Source: JBDHTS01 sp044221445
GTDB lineage: Bacteria > Pseudomonadota > Alphaproteobacteria > Micavibrionales > Micavibrionaceae
Direction of reading: 5' to 3'
Assembly (NCBI GenBank): GCA_044221445.1
Contig: JBGAPF010000002.1
Location: forward strand, 124,001-188,000
Length of the DNA stretch: 64,000 bases
Positions 28,036 through 35,739 of the stretch are shown here, piece after piece (position 1 is the first letter of the stretch; each line of letters starts with the position of its first letter). The notes below the pieces were generated by a model. It had not been told where the DNA came from. It saw nothing but the letters and a program-made list of their open reading frames with translations, and ran no database searches. Made by a program: the position numbers and the translations under genes.

Positions 28036-29721
28036 ATGTCGTCCGACGTCGTCTTGTCCGCAGCCCTACGGAATAACCTTCTGTCGCTGCAAAGCACCCA
28101 AAGAGGTATTGACTCTACCCAGTTGAAATTATCAACGGGCAAAAAAGTCAACTCCGCTCTCGATAACCCGCAAGCCTTCTTTGCTTCGCAAGCCCTGACC
28201 AACCGGGCAAGCGATCTAACCCGTCTTTTAGACGGCATTGGCCAGAGCATTCAGGTTATTAAAGCCGCTGATAACGGCGTAACAGCGCTGACAGCCTTGG
28301 TAAACCAAGCCGATTCCATTGCTACGCAAGCAAGCGAAGCCCAGTCTGCTGCTGCAAGTGGTACAGCTAAGATCACTGGTACGGTTGACCTGTCTGGACC
28401 TACTGCACTTGTAGGCGCTACCGGTACGGCTCTTATCAACAACAACGTTCTATCGATTAGGGCGTTTGTCAAGGCAACGGGTGCCGCAGCTGGTGCAGCT
28501 CAAGTTGTTACATTGTCTACAGGTGACAGAGGCGTTGATATCGCTTCAAAAATCACGACTGCCGGTGCAGCCAGTTCTGCAACGGCCGGCATAACGGCAA
28601 CCCTTGACGACAAAGGCCACCTGGTAATTGAAGCATCCAATTCTGATTACTTCTTCCGGATTGATACAATTACGTTTGGTGCAGCCTTATCAGTAGCCAA
28701 CACGCAAACCGGCCTGTCCGCCTTAGGTATCGGTCAATACTTCGGGGTGGAAGAAAACGCCGGTGGCGCTACTCAGCAAGTAGCTTCTACCGTTATTGGT
28801 GGCTCAGGACTAACTTCCGCTGCATTGACTACAGCTACAGGCACCGCCACCAAAGACACTTTATTCTCAGCATTGACTGGCGCCGCAACTGTCAGCAGTG
28901 ATGATAACTATACGGTAACCGCTGGTGGCTATACCCAGACTATAAACCTTGCCAACGTAAGGATCGGCGACTTCCTCGATCAAATCAATAATGGTGTCTT
29001 GAAAAATATTGTTAAGGCATCTTTTGATGAAACAACGGGTCAGATTTCCTTGAGTGCGAAAACTGCCTCTGTTGGATCCATTACAGTTGGTACGACAGCA
29101 GCAGCGACACTGACGTTGCCGCTTGGTTTCGCCAGCTTAAGAACGAACAGCGCTATCACTGATAACGTTACAGAAGCTGTTTATCTCTCTAATGCTGCCG
29201 CAAGCGCAACCATCGACTCTCTCGAAACCCAGTATAATAACATTAGGACCCAGATCGATGCTCTGGTTACCAATGGAGATACGGGCTATCGCGGCACCAA
29301 CCTGCTAAATGGCGATGACCTGCTGACCGTCTTTAATGAAGACAGAACCAGTTCGTTAACGACAAGCGGCGTGGTTTATGACTCTGCTGGCCTGGGCATC
29401 TCCGTGGCTGACTTCTCTACTGCCTCGACAATCGATACGGCTTTGGATGCAGTGAGAGATGCTTTGGAAACTGTCCGGAACTTCGGTAGTGCTTTGGCTG
29501 GTGACTTATCCGTCATTCAAACCCGCCAGAGCTTCACGAGCAGCCTGATCAACACGTTGAAAGAAGGGTCAGACCTTCTTGTCAACGCCGACCAGAACGA
29601 AGAAGGCGCCAAACTGCTTGCCCTGCAGACCTGCCAGTCCCTGGGCGTTACCGCCCTGTCCCTGGCCCCGCAGTCGCAACAGTCGATTCTCCGCCCTTCG
29701 GCTAAGGCTAAAAAAAGTTAA
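28036..29721 (+). CDS. Flagellin
   Basis: 561 residues. The N-terminal D0/D1 (SAALRNNLLSLQSTQRGIDS, STGKKVNSALDNP) and C-terminal LLALQTCQSLGVTALSLAPQ with SQQSILR are typical of alphaproteobacterial flagellins. The central part (about 150-400) is variable and Thr/Ala-rich, probably the surface-exposed region. Lower GC than the hook genes. Exported through the flagellar apparatus to form the filament. Single gene with its own leader and terminator; FlbT/FlaF, known post-transcriptional regulators of flagellin, are encoded after the RTX gene. Confidence 0.95.
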   Translation: MSSDVVLSAALRNNLLSLQSTQRGIDSTQLKLSTGKKVNSALDNPQAFFASQALTNRASDLTRLLDGIGQSIQVIKAADNGVTALTALVNQADSIATQASEAQSAAASGTAKITGTVDLSGPTALVGATGTALINNNVLSIRAFVKATGAAAGAAQVVTLSTGDRGVDIASKITTAGAASSATAGITATLDDKGHLVIEASNSDYFFRIDTITFGAALSVANTQTGLSALGIGQYFGVEENAGGATQQVASTVIGGSGLTSAALTTATGTATKDTLFSALTGAATVSSDDNYTVTAGGYTQTINLANVRIGDFLDQINNGVLKNIVKASFDETTGQISLSAKTASVGSITVGTTAAATLTLPLGFASLRTNSAITDNVTEAVYLSNAAASATIDSLETQYNNIRTQIDALVTNGDTGYRGTNLLNGDDLLTVFNEDRTSSLTTSGVVYDSAGLGISVADFSTASTIDTALDAVRDALETVRNFGSALAGDLSVIQTRQSFTSSLINTLKEGSDLLVNADQNEEGAKLLALQTCQSLGVTALSLAPQSQQSILRPSAKAKKS

Positions 29722-29725
29722 AGGC

Positions 29726-29757
29726 AAAAAACCGGCGGGAGAATCCCGCCGGTTTTT
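29726..29757 (+). terminator. Rho-independent terminator of flagellin
   Basis: AAAAACCGGCGGGA-GAA-TCCCGCCGGTTTTT: perfect 14-base stem with T-rich end, immediately after the flagellin stop. Confidence 0.95.
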
Positions 29758-29825
29758 CTTTTGGCTTCTCGCGAGCCCTACCCCGTCGCCGGTCGTCCTG
29801 CCTGCCTTTGTATGCGGGCGGCGCC

Positions 29826-29854
29826 TTGACAATATAGGTATTTTTACCTACTCT
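29826..29854 (+). promoter_or_regulatory. Putative promoter with palindromic operator
   Basis: A perfect -35 TTGACA (29826-29831), 17-base spacer and weak -10 TACTCT (29849-29854). The spacer holds the palindrome TAGGTA-TTTT-TACCTA (29835-29850), overlapping the -10, as expected of a repressor site. It would serve the short frame at 29861 and/or the RTX gene. Apart from the terminator, this promoter and that short frame, nothing else is seen in the 29722-30140 gap. Confidence 0.45.
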
Positions 29855-29860
29855 TCTCAT

Positions 29861-30043
29861 ATGAAACGAGATGTTGAAACCGCATCGTCCCACCCGCCCA
29901 AAATCTACCCGCCTTTTGCCGCCTTCGCGGCCCCGTCAAACAAACTGAATGAAACAGACAGTTTTTTCAGTGAGTTGCGCAAAACGAAAAGTTTTTTGAA
30001 AAACAAACTGAAGGCGTCCAGCCTTTTCCGGAAAATATCATAG
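29861..30043 (+). CDS. Possible 60-residue leaderless ORF
   Basis: Starts MKRDVETASSHPPKIYPPF and ends with a Lys/Phe/Ser-rich stretch (KTKSFLKNKLKASSLFRKIS). No Shine-Dalgarno is seen, but the ATG lies at the predicted start of transcription from the promoter at 29826, so leaderless translation is conceivable. No family recognised. It may be chance. Confidence 0.22.
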   Translation: MKRDVETASSHPPKIYPPFAAFAAPSNKLNETDSFFSELRKTKSFLKNKLKASSLFRKIS

Positions 30044-30140
30044 ATGTTGATAACTCCCCCGCGCAACCATGGTATTGTAAGCCCTTCTCCGCCTCCTCCC
30101 GTATCATACACCCACATCGCAACCCCACAGGAGCACCCCC

Positions 30141-33100
30141 ATGGCCACCATAACCGGCACCAGCGGCAACGACACCCTGAACGGCACAAGCTCGGCGGAC
30201 ACGATTTACGGATTGGCTGGCAGCGATACGATTGATGGCGGCTTAGGCAATGACGCCCTATATGGCGGCGCAAATTACGATACCTATAAATATGTCTTGG
30301 GCGAAGGCAACGACACGATTTATGAATCCAGTGGCGGCGGCATTATCAACGTCTATACCTCTGTGACGGGTACGGTTTCCTATGCTGACGCGGGACAATT
30401 CTCCTTTAAGAAAGAAACCAACAGCGATCTCACCATCTACTACAATGACGGCAGCACGACGTCTCTATTGGGACTTACAATCGCGGATCCGTTTTCAGTA
30501 AGCAATCCTGATGACGCCGTTAATGCAATATATATTTACAACTCTTACATAACGCAAATTAATCTCGCCCTTCTATTTGGTTCTCCCTATTCCACAGTTG
30601 CAGCGATAAGCACAGGTACAGAGACGATATACGGAACTGGATCTACTGATGACATTATTCTTGGAGGTCTGGGTAATAATACCATCTATACCAGTGCAAC
30701 TGTTTCAAGTCAGATTTATGCAGGTGACGGAAACGATATAGTTTATGGCAATTCTAGTGTGGACTCAATTTATGGCGGCGCAGGAACAGATACCGTTCAT
30801 GGGGGAGGAAATGGTGACTATGTTGTGGGCGGAGCCGGTAACGACTCTTTATACGGTGAAAATGGCAATGATTCTATTCTTGGCGGTTCCGGAGATGATG
30901 TCATATATGGCGATGATGCTGCTGGCCTAAATACAGGAAATGACGAAATATATGGTGAAAACGGTAACGACACAATTTATGGAGGATTAGGAAATGACTA
31001 TATCAAAGGCGGAGACGTTAACAACCTGGACTCAGATTCTAATCTTATCTACGGGAATGAAGGTGATGACTGGCTGATAGGTGGCCAGCAAAACGATGAA
31101 ATTTATGGAGGAACCGGAGCAGATTTAATTACTGGGGATTTGGGCGATGATCTTATTCATGGCAACGAAGGCAACGATACCATCAATGAACAATCTGGCC
31201 AGGATACAATTTACGGTGATGACGGCGATGATGCCATTACTTCATCTTCATTGACCGGTGGTGGATACGATATAATTTATGGCGGCAATGGCAACGATAA
31301 CATTTATGTCACTGGCACAAACAACTACGTAGATGGTGGTGCTGATAACGACACTATCAGTACAGGCACAGGAGATGATGAAATCCATGGTGGAACAGGA
31401 AATGATTATATTACTGCCTTTAATGGAATAAATCTGATTTACGGCGACGATGGCATCGACACAATTTACGCTGGAGATAACAATGACACGATTAATGGCG
31501 GAAGCGGTGCTGATACGATTACTGCCTATGCTGGCGCAGACGTTATCAACGGAGATGCAGGAGATGACATTATTTATGCTGGAACCGGAAACGACATCGT
31601 TCATGGAGGCACAGAAAACGATAGCATAAAGGGCGATGTCGGTAACGATACATTATATGGTGATGATGGTAACGACGATATAGATGGTGGTAGCGGTTCA
31701 GACATACTCTATGTAGGCTACGGAAACGACACTATTTATGATTGCCAGTATTCAGGAGATGTCATAGGTGACATCGATTACGTGTATGGAGAAGCTGGCG
31801 ATGATATTCTCTATGGCATTTTTCAAAGTAACTATCTTTATGGTGGCACGAATAATGACACTTATTATCTTTGGGGAGATCTGGCCAGCGTCAGTAAAGT
31901 GGATACCGTAGAAGATTCAAGCGGTACGTTAGATTCGATTGTTTTTCAGATTGATTCAACCTTTTCATCCTACGTTTCTTCTTTTATCATCGGCTCCGAT
32001 CTTCATATTATATTCGACGACACCAACGATGATGAAATAATTATCAAAAACCAATATCTAGCAGACTCTTTCGGCAACACAATTCTCCAATCTATTGAAT
32101 CCATAAAATATAGCGATAACGTTAACGTTAGTGCCGTCTCTTATATCGTCGGCACTTCCACTGGCGAAACCCTCACCGGCACGTCCATTGCCGAAGCCAT
32201 TTCCGGCCTCGGCGGCAGCGACACCATCAACGCGGGCAGCGGCGGGGACCTGGTCGTTGCGGGAACGGGCAACGACACCGTTCACGGCAATAACGACGAC
32301 GACACGATCTATGGCGGGGATGGCGACGATACGCTCTATGGCGACGCCGGGAACGATACGATTTACGGCAATGCCGGCAACGACACGGTTTATGGCGGCG
32401 CGGATAACGACGCGCTGGACGGCGGCACCGGCACCGACCTGCTGAACTATACCGGCGAGACGGCGCTGGTCACGGTCGACCTGTCGGCGGGCACGGCCTC
32501 GGGCACGGCCATCGGCTCCGACACCGTGACCGGCTTCGAAAACGTCACCGGCACCAACAGCTATGGCGACACGATCACGGGCGACGGCGGCTCCAACATC
32601 CTGACCGGCCTCGGCGGCGGCGACACGCTGAACGGCAATGGCGGCGCGGATTATCTCGACGGCGGCCTCGGCAACGATACGCTGAACGGCGGGGACGGCG
32701 ACGACATCCTGATCGGTTATTCCGGCAACGACGCCCTGAACGGCGGCAACGGCATCGACGTCGCGGATTACGGCACCTCGACCTCCACCGTCACGGTCAG
32801 CCTGGCCAGCGGCACCGCCTCCGGCGCGGGGTCGGACACGCTGTCCGGCATCGAATGGATCTATGGTGGTTCGGGCAACGATACGCTGACCGGCGACACC
32901 GGCGCGAACACGATCAAGGGCAATGCGGGGAACGACACGATCAGCGGCGGCGACGGCAACGATCTTCTGTACGGCAACGCGGGGACGGACAGCATCGACG
33001 GCGGCAACGGGTCGGATACCGTGGATTACACCACGGCCGCGGGCGGCGTCACCGCCGACCTTTCCGCCGGAACCGCCGGCAATGACGGCGACGGCGCGTC

Positions 33101-33869
33101 CGACACGCTTGCCAATATCGAGAACCTCACCGGCTCCTCCCATAACGACACCCTGACCGGCAGCAGCGTGTTCAACATCATCGACGCCGGATCGGGGGAC
33201 GACACCGTCTATGCCGGCTCGGGCAGCGACACGATCTACGGCGGCGGCGGCAACGACACGCTGTACGGGGAAAACAACGACGACACCTTCTACAGCGGCC
33301 TCGGCAACGACACCTATGACGGCGGCTCCGGCACCGACAAGGTGAACTTCGCCGCCCTGACGACCGCCGTGACGGTCGATCTGGCCGCGGGGACCGCCAG
33401 CAACGGCACGGACGGGTCTGACACGCTGTCCGGCATCGAAAACATCGTCGGCTCCATCGCCGCCGACGACATTCGCGGCGACACGAACGCCAACACCCTG
33501 GCGGGCGGCGGCGGCAACGACGTGATCGCGGGACGCGGCGGGCTGGACACCCTGACCGGCAACGGCGGCAGTGACACGTTCGTGTTCGAATCCGCGACGG
33601 CGTTCGGCGCTATCGACGTCGTCACCGATTTCAAGACCGCCGAAAGCGACAAGCTTGACCTGTCCAGCCTGCTGACGGGATTCAATCCCCTGACCGACCT
33701 GATCACCGATTTCGTGGAAATCACCACGTCCGGCGCGAACAGCGTCGTGAAGGTGGACATGGACGGCGCCGGCTCCACCTACGCCCTGACCCAGATCGCC
33801 ACGCTGAACGGCATTACCGGCCTGACCGACGAGGCCGCGCTCCATGCCAACGGGACTATCATTTCGTGA
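30141..33869 (+). CDS. RTX (haemolysin-type calcium-binding repeat) protein, type I secreted
   Basis: 1242 residues built of GGxGxDxhx nonapeptides in blocks at about 10-45, 170-540 and 660-1130. Each turn binds calcium outside the cell and drives folding. The C-terminus (DTFVFESATAFGAIDVVTDF... to the end) is the type I secretion target domain found in VCBS/RTX adhesins. No N-terminal signal, in keeping with type I export; no HlyB/D/TolC genes in the window. Composition is mosaic: about 30480-32130 is much more AT-rich than the two ends, suggesting fusion or repeat exchange. Start chosen at the ATG after CAGGAGCACCCCC. No toxin or enzyme domain seen, so perhaps a surface or filament-associated adhesin. 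Confidence 0.88.
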   Translation: MATITGTSGNDTLNGTSSADTIYGLAGSDTIDGGLGNDALYGGANYDTYKYVLGEGNDTIYESSGGGIINVYTSVTGTVSYADAGQFSFKKETNSDLTIYYNDGSTTSLLGLTIADPFSVSNPDDAVNAIYIYNSYITQINLALLFGSPYSTVAAISTGTETIYGTGSTDDIILGGLGNNTIYTSATVSSQIYAGDGNDIVYGNSSVDSIYGGAGTDTVHGGGNGDYVVGGAGNDSLYGENGNDSILGGSGDDVIYGDDAAGLNTGNDEIYGENGNDTIYGGLGNDYIKGGDVNNLDSDSNLIYGNEGDDWLIGGQQNDEIYGGTGADLITGDLGDDLIHGNEGNDTINEQSGQDTIYGDDGDDAITSSSLTGGGYDIIYGGNGNDNIYVTGTNNYVDGGADNDTISTGTGDDEIHGGTGNDYITAFNGINLIYGDDGIDTIYAGDNNDTINGGSGADTITAYAGADVINGDAGDDIIYAGTGNDIVHGGTENDSIKGDVGNDTLYGDDGNDDIDGGSGSDILYVGYGNDTIYDCQYSGDVIGDIDYVYGEAGDDILYGIFQSNYLYGGTNNDTYYLWGDLASVSKVDTVEDSSGTLDSIVFQIDSTFSSYVSSFIIGSDLHIIFDDTNDDEIIIKNQYLADSFGNTILQSIESIKYSDNVNVSAVSYIVGTSTGETLTGTSIAEAISGLGGSDTINAGSGGDLVVAGTGNDTVHGNNDDDTIYGGDGDDTLYGDAGNDTIYGNAGNDTVYGGADNDALDGGTGTDLLNYTGETALVTVDLSAGTASGTAIGSDTVTGFENVTGTNSYGDTITGDGGSNILTGLGGGDTLNGNGGADYLDGGLGNDTLNGGDGDDILIGYSGNDALNGGNGIDVADYGTSTSTVTVSLASGTASGAGSDTLSGIEWIYGGSGNDTLTGDTGANTIKGNAGNDTISGGDGNDLLYGNAGTDSIDGGNGSDTVDYTTAAGGVTADLSAGTAGNDGDGASDTLANIENLTGSSHNDTLTGSSVFNIIDAGSGDDTVYAGSGSDTIYGGGGNDTLYGENNDDTFYSGLGNDTYDGGSGTDKVNFAALTTAVTVDLAAGTASNGTDGSDTLSGIENIVGSIAADDIRGDTNANTLAGGGGNDVIAGRGGLDTLTGNGGSDTFVFESATAFGAIDVVTDFKTAESDKLDLSSLLTGFNPLTDLITDFVEITTSGANSVVKVDMDGAGSTYALTQIATLNGITGLTDEAALHANGTIIS

Positions 33870-34009
33870 TGGTGCCAGATTAGGAATATAAGCGTCCCCG
33901 CGGCCGAACACCCCCGCATTTTGGCAATGAAATATTTACCATTACGGGATACACTTGTTGTATTAATATGGTGCCGGAAGAAATCCGGTTTGCGCAAAGG
34001 AAGAACTCC

Positions 34010-34411
34010 ATGGCCCTCGTCATCGACCTTAAGCCGTTTGAAAAGATCCTGATCGGCACCGCCGTCATCACCAATGGCGACCAGCGCACCAGGCTGCAGA
34101 TCGCGGGCGACGCCGCCATCCTGCGCGAAAAGGATGTGTTGCAGGAAGAAGATGCGGATACGCCGTGCAAAAGGATTTATTTCATCATCCAGTGCATGTA
34201 TCTTGCGCCCGACGCGAAAATCTATTTCGACCGGTATTTCGCCATGATCCGGGAGATTCAGGACGCCGCGCCGACCACCACCTTCTTCTTCCTGAAAATC
34301 AACGAGACCATTCTCGCCGGCTCCTATTATAAGGCGCTGAAAGAAGCCCGGGAACTGTTGAAACACGAGCAAGAGTTGATCGACAATGTCAAACAGCAAC
34401 AAACCGGCTAA
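34010..34411 (+). CDS. flbT: Flagellin synthesis regulator FlbT
   Basis: 133 residues from the ATG at 34010, which has AAGGAAG nearby; upstream in-frame starts add non-conserved residues. LVIDLKPFEKILIGTAVITN and RIYFIIQCMYL are characteristic FlbT blocks. In Caulobacter, FlbT binds the flagellin mRNA leader and represses translation until the hook is finished; the same role is inferred here. Overlaps flaF by 26 bases, so the pair is co-translated. Confidence 0.92.
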   Translation: MALVIDLKPFEKILIGTAVITNGDQRTRLQIAGDAAILREKDVLQEEDADTPCKRIYFIIQCMYLAPDAKIYFDRYFAMIREIQDAAPTTTFFFLKINETILAGSYYKALKEARELLKHEQELIDNVKQQQTG

Positions 34412-34853
34412 TCCGCACGCCTCGGCGGCGGGCGCCTATGGCGACCATGCGCGCAAGCATACGCCGGACCAGCGCGAGCTGGAGGGCCGTGTGTTGCTGA
34501 AGGCTGCCCAGAATTTCACCGATCTCCAGAACAACTGGGAATCGATGACGCAGGAAAAGCTGGACAACGCCCTCACCCATAACCGCCAGATCTGGATGAT
34601 GTTCGTCGACAACGCGATGGAGGACAAAAATCCGGACCGGCCGAACAGCCTGCGCAACAACATCGCCAATCTCGGCGCGTTCATCTTCAAGCACAGCATC
34701 AATACGCTGGCACAGCCGCAGAAGGAAAAGCTGAACATCCTGATCGAGATCAACCGCGAAATCGCCGCCGGGCTGATGACAAAGCCGACGGGCGCGGAAG
34801 GCGGAGCTGACACAGGATCCAGAGCCCCGTCGAACAACCCTTATAAGGCTTGA
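34386..34853 (+). CDS. flaF: Flagellar protein FlaF
   Basis: 155 residues. AAGAYGDHARKHTPDQRELE and GRVLLKAAQNF (about 14-44) match the FlaF family start, and the middle has the conserved NRQIWMMFVDNAMED helix. In Alphaproteobacteria FlaF is needed for flagellin synthesis or export and works with, or opposite to, FlbT. The C-terminal Thr/Gly/Ser tail (about 130-155) is longer than usual. Second gene of the flbT-flaF pair. Confidence 0.9.
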   Translation: MSNSNKPANPHASAAGAYGDHARKHTPDQRELEGRVLLKAAQNFTDLQNNWESMTQEKLDNALTHNRQIWMMFVDNAMEDKNPDRPNSLRNNIANLGAFIFKHSINTLAQPQKEKLNILIEINREIAAGLMTKPTGAEGGADTGSRAPSNNPYKA

Positions 34854-34915
34854 ACGCTGACGCGCGCCATTGCCGTACAGGCAAAAGTCACTCAATCTTT
34901 AAGTCGATGGAAAAG

Positions 34916-35335
34916 TTAAGCCAGAACCGTAACCTGGGAGCCTGCGCCCGATCCGGATTTGGAGGCGCTGCTGAACGCGGCCAGCTGCTTGGCGGTGGGA
35001 GCCGGCGCCCTGCCCTGCGTGCTTTGGGACGGTTCCTGAGGCGCGCTCGATCTGACCGTGCGGGCGGCGCGCTGGGTTTCATCCTGGACGCGGGCCTTCA
35101 GGTCGGATTCGGACGGGAATGTCTGCAGCACCGCTCCTGTATCGGGATCGCGGATTTGCAGAACGATTTTATGGGCTGTTTTGTCGACCGCTATATAGGG
35201 GCTGACGTAAGGAGCCTGGGCCACCTTTTGCACCCGGTCAGGGTTGGCGGCGAAAGACTCGGTCGTACTGACCTGTTCGGAATGACCCCGAACAAGAGGC
35301 GCTGACTGCAACACTGAATTAACAGCTTCGAGCAT
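34916..35335 (-). CDS. FlaG-like protein
   Basis: 139 residues on the opposite strand to its neighbours. YVSPYIAVDKTAHKIVLQIR followed by DPDTGAVLQTFPSE (about 43-76) matches the FlaG core (VID-TGEVIRQIPSE type). The C-terminal half is disordered, rich in Ser, Ala and Gln. FlaG proteins influence filament length and are usually next to filament genes, as here. It has its own near-consensus sigma-70 promoter, unlike the sigma-54 units around it. The downstream end abuts flaF convergently (62-base gap). Confidence 0.65.
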   Translation of the reverse strand: MLEAVNSVLQSAPLVRGHSEQVSTTESFAANPDRVQKVAQAPYVSPYIAVDKTAHKIVLQIRDPDTGAVLQTFPSESDLKARVQDETQRAARTVRSSAPQEPSQSTQGRAPAPTAKQLAAFSSASKSGSGAGSQVTVLA

Positions 35336-35403
35336 AGCCTGACCGTTCTTTCCAAATACGCCTGCTGCGGATTTCTCCAGCGCAAACGTAATTCCCTAGT
35401 ATC

Positions 35404-35432
35404 ATCATACCTGCGCCCAAGTAAAATGTCAA
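35404..35432 (-). promoter_or_regulatory. Near-consensus sigma-70 promoter of the FlaG-like gene
   Basis: On the minus strand TTGACA (35432-35427), a 17-base spacer and TATGAT (35409-35404). Start of transcription near 35397, about 60 bases before the ATG at 35335. Confidence 0.75.
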
Positions 35433-35487
35433 CAGAAACCGCATCGCTTCCATACAGGAATTTTTATTTAAGCCTTTTATATTATTG

Positions 35488-35500
35488 GGTAATTTTTACC
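35488..35500. promoter_or_regulatory. Palindrome GGTAA-TTT-TTACC
   Basis: Perfect 5-base arms with a 3-base spacer, between the divergent FlaG-like and fliF units. Similar to TAGGTA-TTTT-TACCTA at 29835-29850 and the TAGGT...ACCTA pair at 28009. Possible operator; may be chance in AT-rich DNA. Confidence 0.3.
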
Positions 35501-35575
35501 AAATCTTCATAATTCATGCACCTGTCGCCGCTGCGCTTTCATTGGCCGCCCAAACGCTTTTCGATCAAAGGCTTG

Positions 35576-35592
35576 ATGGCATAAGGACTGCA
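35576..35592 (+). promoter_or_regulatory. Sigma-54 promoter of the fliF operon
   Basis: ATGGCATA-AGGA-CTGCA, with GG at 35578-35579 and GC at 35590-35591 correctly spaced. About 150 bases before the fliF start. Apart from this site, the palindrome at 35488 and the minus-strand promoter at 35404, I see nothing convincing in 35336-35739. A short frame at 35485-35712 was judged non-coding. Confidence 0.6.
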
Positions 35593-35739
35593 TGGAAAAA
35601 TCCATGGAAACCCTTTATAATAGTTTCTGGAGTGTTAATAATGGCAAGGCCGATTCGGTCCCTGCCGCGCACTTCCCTCTATTGCCTTTGCGCCTTCCTG
35701 GCGCGATCTTAGTCCATAAAGTTTTGACGGGTCAGACAC

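Noticed and set aside
30700..33350. Regular short repeats suggesting a CRISPR array
   Set aside because: The periodicity is 27 bases in frame and encodes calcium-binding nonapeptides; there are no unique spacers between identical repeats.
32058..33911. Long minus-strand frame of 617 codons opposite the RTX gene
   Set aside because: A by-product of the GC-rich repetitive codons; its translation is low-complexity Val/Ala/Arg with no family features.
35485..35712. A 75-residue frame upstream of fliF
   Set aside because: Starts at a rare codon without a ribosome-binding site, overlaps the sigma-54 promoter and palindrome, and has no recognisable features.
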